Source: Anaerolineae bacterium
GTDB taxonomy: Bacteria > Chloroflexota > Anaerolineae > Epilineales > Epilineaceae
Direction: 5' to 3'
DNA: 42,388 bases
Assembly (NCBI GenBank): GCA_029262755.1
Contig: JAJCYU010000044.1
Span: 1 to 42,388, forward strand
Shown: piece by piece, positions 31,762 to 40,700 of the stretch
Position numbering within the stretch: the first letter of the stretch is position 1
How the letters are laid out: each line of letters starts with the position of its first letter
The notes under the pieces: model-generated
Databases searched by the model: none
Seen by the model: the letters and a program-made list of their open reading frames with translations, nothing else
Told to the model about the DNA's origin: nothing
Translations under genes and position numbers: made by a program

Positions 31762-34700
31762 ATGAGCAACTCACGCAACCGAGGCATTTCCAACACACGA
31801 GGCAGGCGCACGGCGCTGGCCATGGGCATGGCCTTTGCGGCCGCGACCGCAGGCGGTGCCATGATCGCGCTGCCGGGTGCCCTTGCGGCTCGAGAGGCCC
31901 CGACGCGGGCTGAGGACGGGCTTACCCAGCAGGGCCGGAGTGCGCCGATCGCGGACGCCTCCGCCGCGCTGGCGGCCGTACCACAGTCCGTGGCGGCACA
32001 GGCCGCGACGATCGGTCGCACGTGGCATGTGAGTACGGCGGGGAACGATACGGCAAGCTGCGGCACGCAAGGGGCGCCCTGTAAGACGGTGAGCTATGTG
32101 CTCGGTTCGGCTCGGCCGACTCAGGGTGGCGACGCCGTCAGTGCCGGCGACGTCGTGGAACTCGCAGATGGGACGTTCGAAGAGAATCTGGTCGTCAAGA
32201 ACCGCAATGTCACGCTGCGCGGTCAGGGCACGAGCCGGACGACGTTGGCCAATAGTGCAACGTTTGGCGACCTCGACCAGCTAATGCAGACGATCACGGA
32301 GACCAACGTGTCCGCCGTCGCGGTGGCGGACTTTAATGGCGACGGCCGTATTGACCTTGCCGTGGCCAACAAGGGCACAGGCGGGCGCAGCCGGGTCTAT
32401 CTCCACACCGGTGCGACGGCACCGTACTCGGGTGTGACGCCGGTGGAGCTACACTCGCCGCCGGACGCCCTAGACACTCGCGCGCTGATCGCCGGCGACT
32501 TCAACGGGGACGGTCTGATCGACCTCGCGGAAGGCAACGAGGGTGGCGCCACACGGCTGTTTTTGAACAACGGCCTCGGTGGCTTCGGCGCAGGAGCGGA
32601 CGCGCTGGTGACCCAGACAAACGCGACGCGCTCGCTGGTCGGGGCCGATCTCAATGGGGACGGCAACCTCGATCTAGTCGAGGGCAACTACAACCAGACC
32701 AACCACGTCTATCTCGGCGCCGGCAACGGCACGTTCATGGACGGAGGCGCCATTACGACCGACGCGGACAAGACGCGGTCCGTGGCGGCCGGCGATGTGG
32801 ACGGCGATGGTCGGCCCGACGTGCTGGCTGCCAACGAGGGCGAGAAGAACCGCCTCTATCTCAACAACGGCCAAGGTGTGTTCCCCGCCGGCACGGACAT
32901 CGACCCAACGGCCACCAACGGGTCATCGAGCGCAGTGCTATCGGATGTCGACGGTGACAACCGGCTCGACGCGCTATTCGGCAATGACGGCCAGGCGAAT
33001 CGCGTCTACCTGAACAATGGCACCGGTCTGCCCTTCAGTGGTGTCGCCGGATCGACAATTAGCACGGATACGCACGCCACGCAGGCCATGGCGGTGGGCG
33101 ACGTGGATGCCAATGCGGATGGTCGGGCCGACGTGTTTGTCGCCAACGCCGGCGCTCCGGGTGCGAATTTCGTCTACCTCAATGCGGGCGGCACGGCGCC
33201 ATTCTCCGGAACGGTGCGCAACGGGCTGGGCACCAGCCACCTCGCCTCGACCGCGTTGGCGCTCGCAGACCTGGACGGCGATGGGGACCTCGACGTGGTC
33301 GATGCCGGCGGCGGAACGGTCAACCTCTGGCGCAACGGTCTTGCGTTGAGCACCGGCCGTCCGCTCACGTTGGAGCCCGGCGATGGACGGCTCGTGGTGG
33401 ATGCTTTCGGCGGCACGCCGATGTCGATGACGATTCCGGCGGGGGACACCTCGAGTTCGCCCGACAGATTTCACAACAGCGTCGCCACGGCGGACGTGGA
33501 CGGGGATGGCGACCTGGACGTGGTGCTCGGGCGGAGCGGCGCCTACGGACCCATTGGTGAGAACGGCTACGGTGACTCACGGGCGCCACAGGTGTTCTTG
33601 AATGACGGTACAGGGGGGCTCACCCTCACCCCGCCGTTGAAAGACGAGAACAGCACCTATCGCAATGACAGCCAGTACATCGATCTGGGCGATCTCACGG
33701 GCGACGGTCGGCCGGAACTCGTCGTGGCCAGCTACCGCTGCCAGTGGGCTGCGGGTAGTTGCGCCCCCGGCATCTTTGCCTATTTGAACACTGGATCGAT
33801 CACGCATCCCTTTAGTGCGGAGCCGGTCGTCATTCGCAACGACTACTATGGCACTGTGGCACGGATCGCTGACATCAATCTGGACGGCCACAATGACATC
33901 CTCTGGGGAGACAGGGGCGGCGGTCACGGAATCGACGTCTGCTACGGGGACGGCACGTGGCCCTTCGATGGCAATACCTGTACGGGGGAGACGCCGGGGG
34001 ATTGGTCGCTAGACATCGGCCTGGCGGACTTCAATCGGGACGGCGCACCCGACATGGTGACCTCCGGCGATAACTTCATCCATGTCGTACTCAACCGCAA
34101 GACGGGCAACCCCTCCGACCGTCAATTCAGCGGCACTGGCGTGAAGACCTATCGGTTTGACTTTTCCTACAGCACCTACCGGCTCGCTGCACACGACTTC
34201 ACGAACGATGGCTGGCCGGATTTTGTTGCGGGCTTCTCGATCAAGAACGAGCCGAAACTCTTGCTGTACGCGAATAGCCAGGATCCGGATGACCCATTCG
34301 GTGGGGTCTCGCCTGTCGTGATCGAACCTGGGAATGTCGGCTCCGACAACGGAAAGGGTGTGCGTGGATTTGGCGTTGGCGATGCCGATCGCGACGGGGA
34401 CTTGGATCTCGTCGTAACGTTTTCGAATCGCAGTGCCTCTGACCCACAGCCGACCAAGCTGTTCCTAAACAACGGCTCCGGTCTGCCCTTTGTCGGGGTT
34501 ACGCCGATCGTGCTGGACGGCGATGTCACGGAAGGCAATCGGTGGGATGCGGAGATCTCCGATCTAACCGGTGACGGCTGGCCGGACATCATCCTGCCGA
34601 GTCGCTACGAGCCCACTTACGTCATCAAAAACAATGGCGCCTCGCCGTTCACGGGCGGGGCGAATGATCTGCTCATTGGTCCGGCATCGGGCATGACCAA

Positions 34701-37700
34701 GACTCTGGACTTGCATATGGTCGATGTCGATGGCGATGGTCGCCCGGATGCACTCAATGTCTTTGGCGGTAGCGCACCATCGGCCGAACTGTTCATAAAT
34801 AACGGCACGGGCGATCCCTTCGAAGGGACCTCTCCCTCCGGCCTCAACGTGGCCAATGCGCGCTCGGTGGCCACGGGCGACCTCGACAACGATGGTGACC
34901 TCGATGTTGTCTTTGGTGTGAGGGGTGTGATGCCGCCCGCGCCGACAGCCACGGGGGCACCGTCACCCACTCCGACATTGACGCCCTCCCCCACGCCCAC
35001 GGGCGGATTCACGCCGACCGCGACGGTCGCGCCGACCAACACGGTTACACCTACCGCAACGACCACCCCTTCGCCGACCGCCACGCCATTGATCGGTAGC
35101 CCCTTTACCAACAAGGTCATCCTAAACGGGGGTGCCGGCAGTGGCGTCGATCCCTATTCCGGGATTACGCCGACCCAGATGTCGGGCATCCTGCGCAACA
35201 CGACCGCTATCGTGCTGGCAGACTTTGATGGTGACGGCAAGCTCGACGCGATCACCGGCAACGGCGGTGAGGAGGGTGCCCAGAAGAACGTCTTCTACAA
35301 GGGCAACGGTGATGGTACATTCGCCACTGGCGTCGACGGTTGGTCGGCCACTCGGACCACGTATGGCCTCGCCTACGGCGACGTGGACAAGGACGGCAAT
35401 GTCGATGTCGTTGCCGCCAATGACACATCGGCCATGCGGCTGTACCGCGGCAACGGTGCCGGCGGCTTCCCTGCTGCGAATCGCCACGACCTGCCCAACA
35501 GCGGGGATGGCGTGCGCGCCGTGGCCCTGTTTGATGTCGACGGGGATGGGGACCTAGACCTCGTCACGGCCGCCTCTGCGGCCAGCGAGCCCAACCGGAT
35601 CTACCTCAATACCGGCACGGCGCCCTTCTTCACCACCGGCAGCAAGATCGACCTGCCCGATCCGGCGGCTTCCCACGACGTCGATGTCCAGGACATCGAT
35701 GGCGATGGTCGCTTTGACATCGTGGTAGCCAATCGTGGTTCTGCCAATCGAGCCTACCTCCAAGGCGTCAGCGCCAGCACGTGGAGTGCAAGCGAGGTTG
35801 GCTCGGGAGTGAGCAATACGATCCAGATCGCGGCGCTCGACACGAATGGCGATGGCTCCGTGGACATCGTGGCTGGACACGAGGATCACGTCAACACGAT
35901 CACGCTTAACGCTCGCAAGACCGTCCCCTTCGGCGGCAGTGCCTTCCTCAACCCCGTGGGCAACGACACGCAAGACGTCGAGCTCTTCGACGTCGACGCG
36001 GACGGTGATCTCGATGTCGTGACGGGCAATGGCGGCGGACGTTCGATTGGCCAGGCCAACGAGGTGCAGCTCAATCGGGGCAATGGCACCTTCGAGGTGC
36101 CACTGACGATTGGCTCCGATCGTGACCGAACGACGGGCATCGAGGTCGGCGACGTCAACGGGGACGGCAACCCCGACATCGTCGTCAGCAATGGGGGTAC
36201 GACAGCCGCCGAGAACAAGATCTACTTGCACAGCGGCAACGCCACGGGGCCCTTCCAGAATGTTGCGGCGCAGAATGTCTCCGACGAGCAGGAAAAATCT
36301 TCGGACCTCGCGCTCGTCGACATTGATGGTGACAATGACCTCGATCTCGTCGTGGTCAACGACGGTGCCGTCAACCGTGTCTACTACAATTCCGGCGGCC
36401 AATTCAGCGGCAACCAGGGCAGCGGCGGCGATCCCATCACCGGGGACGGTGATGCCTCAAGAGCCTTGGCGGTCGGAGACCTCAATAAGGACGGCCGCCC
36501 CGATATCGTGGTGGCCAATGTCGGTGTCAACAAGGCCTTTCTCAACGACGGCAGCGGTGCCTTCGCGCCTTCCGTACAAGCAAGCGGTGACGAGTCCTTC
36601 GGCGACAGTGGCGGCCAGTCGGTCGCCGTAGCCGTGGGCGATGTCGACGGCGACGGCGACGATGACACGGTGATCGGCAACGCCAACCAGAAAGACCGGC
36701 TCTTCCTGAACTCCGGAAACGGTCGATTCGGCAACCCCATTGACCTGGTTGGTCGCACAAGTGTGCTATCGCCGGCGCTCTCCGTGACGAGCACGACCAG
36801 CGTGGCTCTGGCCGACGTGGATGGAGACAATGATCTCGATCTCATCGTCGGTTACAGCAATCAGCCCAAGGACCTCTTCCTCAACGAAGGTGGCGCGAAC
36901 CCCTTTGGCGGCGAGGCCGTGGGTATCGACGGCTTCGACAGCGCATCGGCACTCACGCTCGGCGACATCGATGGCGACCAGGACCTGGATCTAGTCACGG
37001 GGCGCTCCGGTACGGGCGACGCGGGACGCAACATCGTGACCTTTAACATCAAGGGCTCGAAGGTTCGAGTCGAAAACATGACCCTGGCGCGGGGCAGTGC
37101 GGAAGACGGCGGCGGAGCGCTCAGTCGTTTTGGCACTCTGGAATTCAAGGATTGTCGCATTGCCAACAACACCGCCAGCAAAGATGGGGGTGGTGTCTGG
37201 GTGGATAAGAACGCCGCCTTGGCGATATCCCACTGTACTGTGGAACGCAACAGCAGCTCCGGCCGAGGCGGAGGCATCTACCTTGGTGCCAGCGCGGACT
37301 CCACGACACTGAGCGACGTTGAGTTCCTCAACAACACGGCCAACATCGGCGGCGCCATGTTCAGCGGCGTCGATGAAGAGATCGAGGACAGCACCTTCGA
37401 CGGAAACCGGGCGGCGAACAACGGCGGTGCGCTCTTCAGCCAGGGCAAGTTGGATGTTCGTGCAAGCACGTTCAGCCGCAACACGGCGGGCGCGGACGGC
37501 GGCGCGGTGTACATCGGCGCCGAGGCCTCACTCAAACTTGTGAACGGCACCGTCAGCTACAATGTGGCCAAGGGGAACGGGGCCGGAATTTACAACGCAG
37601 GTACGGCAAACCTGCGCTTCGACACCTTCGTGGCCAACGCTCTGCAATTCGTGACCGTGCCGGTGCGCGACCCCAGTCTGGTCAAGGGTGTCACGCTCTT

Positions 37701-40700
37701 CAACGCTGCAGGCGCCACAGCAGAGACGATCGCAACGATCTTTGCGGAGCCCCTCGTCTTAGGCGCACCGAGCGCGAACTCGACCGTCGCCGAAAACTGC
37801 AATACGGCATTGGCGTCGCAGGGCAACAACCGGGTCTTCCCTGGACGCGTCTCGGCGGCTGGAGGCCAGACCGACTCGAGCTGCGGCCTGGCCCTCGACG
37901 AAGAGTTGACGGTGGCGCACAAGCTCGGACCGCTCGCCAACAACGGCGGCAAGACGCTGACTCACCGCCCGTTCAAGACCGATGACACGGTCTTGGACGT
38001 CGTGTCCCCCGCCAGCTGCGAGGTCGACATCGACCAGCGTGGCCGTGACCGCCCGTCGGTCGGCCTGCGCGACGCCGCCCAGCCCCGAGCCTGGTGTGAC
38101 GTGGGCGCCGTGGAGATCGGCGCCGCGACGCTCTTCGTCTGCGGTCCGCCCCTCTCGCGCGCAACCCACCGGCCTCGCTGCACCTTCCTGTCTGTCAAGG
38201 ACGCGATGGCGCAGGCCGACCAGGGTGACACGATCGTCGTCAGCGGTGTGGTCACCGAGACGGTTGTTGTCAACAAGGACGTGGTCCTGACCGGGCCGCG
38301 CAAGGAAGACAATCTGGAGCCCGGTACGCATATGGGCTTCCTGCAGTTCTCGCCGAACAAGCCGAAGGGCCTCGGCCTGGTGACGGGCACGGTCGTTAGT
38401 GTCCAGCCGGGTATCTCGGCCACGATCCGCAACCTCAACATCCGTCACGGCGACGGCAAGGACGGCGGCGGTGTGCGCAACGAGGGCACCTTGCTGATCG
38501 AGGGTGCGTCGATCTACAACAACGCGGCCGTCGACGGCGGCGGCGTGCACAACAAGGGCATCCTGAAGGTCATCAACAGCACGATCACGGAGAACGAGGC
38601 CAGCGGCGACGGCGGCGGCCTGTTCAACGCCAGCGGCGCGACCTCCAACCTGCACAGCGTGACGTTGGCCGACAACGGCACCGGTGCCAATCGGACCTTC
38701 GGCGGTGGTGCCAGCCGCGACGGTGACGTCGGAGACATCGACGGCGACGGGAATCTGGACCTGGTCGTGGTGCGTGATAGCTCGGTCTGGTTCCAGAAGG
38801 GCAAGGGCAGCGCGGCCTTCGACAATGCGGTCGACCTGGGCTCGTTGCAGCTATCGGCCGGCGACGTTCCGTTGTCCGTCGTAGTGACGAACGTCAATGC
38901 CACGGGCGCGATGAGCGACACGTTCCTCGACATCATCGTCGGTCACCGTCGCGGCAGCCCGCGGCTGTACAAAGGGAAGGCTGGGGGCTCGTTTGAGGCG
39001 CCCGTGTTGATCGATCCTGCACAGGGTGCCGGCGAGACCCTCGAAATCAGGTCTATTGCCGTCGGGGATGTCAACGGGGACGGCCGCGTTGACGTCGTCG
39101 CTGCTACAGGCTTCTCCAGCCATCACAACCAGCTCTACACGGGCGCCGTAAGCCCTACCTTCAATGCGGCGGTCGACATTGGCGGCGCGAGCGACAAGGA
39201 CGAGGCCGAGGCCATCGCGCTGGCCGACGTGGACGCGGACGGCAAGCTCGACCTGGCCGTAGCGACCGGCGGTAACACGGTGGCGCACAAGATCTACGAA
39301 AACGACGGCAGCGCCGGCGTCTTCGCCGACGGCCGCAAGATCGGCGAGATCACCGGCACAAACCCTGACTCCTTCCACGGCCTCAGCATCGCGGCGGGCG
39401 ACCTGGTCGGCGATACGAAGCCGGACCTGGTCATCGGCAATCTGGGTGGCCGGTTCTGGCTCTTCGAAGCGACCGGAGCCTTCACAACCCAAGGCGGGTT
39501 TGACTCCGGCGACACCTATGGCGACAGCGACGGGATCGCGGTCAACGCGCTCGCGCTCGGCGACATCGACGGCGACGGCAAGCTGGACGTCGTGGCGGGC
39601 CACAATGCGCCCAAGCGCAAGACCTACCACCCGAATATGGGTAACGGCACGCTGCGCGCGCCGATTTTCGTTGGCGCGGACAACGATGCGATTGACGAGG
39701 CGACGGTCGGCGACCTCATTCTGGCCAACCTGGACGGCGACACGGCTCCGGATCTGGTCGGGCTGCACCTGGGCTCTGCAGACAAGGTCTATCCGAACCT
39801 GCGGGCATCGAAGCCGGACGAGCCCTTCAAGCAGGGCACGACCGGGCCGAACAACATGCACAACTCCAGTGCAATCAGCGGATCCGTGACGGCGCGCAAC
39901 AGCTTGCTGCGCGCGCTCGAACCGTCCCCGTCCGGTGTGCAATGCACGGCGGCGATCACCACGAACACGATCTTCGACGGCGGCGGCAACTTCGTGTGCG
40001 CCGAGAAGTGCTTCAACGGCGGACCGCTGGCGATGGCCGGCGGCGGCGGCGGTCCACTCGTCGCCGCACAGGCGCGCACGGATAGCCTTGGCACGCGATT
40101 GCGTCGTGGGATTCAACGATTCTTCAATCGTGGATCGGAGGATGACGTTGCGGAAGCCAACGGCGCCTCCATCGACGCTGCAGCCGGCGTCGCGCAGGCG
40201 GCTGCGGCGCCGACGCCCATCGGCTCGTGGACCCGCCGAACTGATGTTCCAGCGCCGCGGTCGCAGCACGGCGCGGCGCTCCTGGGCGATGGTTTGCGTA
40301 TCCTGGTAACCGGCGGCAAGGACACTAACAACGCGGCCATGACCAACACGACCATCGTTGACTTCATCAGCAACTCGCCGCCACGTGACGTGAAGCCGAT
40401 GGACGACGGCCGCTATGCGCATTCGACGACCCGCGTGAACCTGCAGCCGAATCAGGGTGAAGACGCGATTTGGCGCGTGCTTGTCACGGGCGGGCGCCAA
40501 GGCACGATGGCCAGCGGCATCATCACCAGCACCGAGCTCTATACAACGACCCCGTCGCCCGACGGCGACTGGACGGATACGGGCAACCTCAATTTCGCTC
40601 GTTCGGAGCACGTCGCGACGTCCGTTTCCCACGATCGGTCGCAGGGCATCGTCGTGACCGGCGGCAATGGCCGCTCCGGCCTGCTCGACACCGCCGAGAT

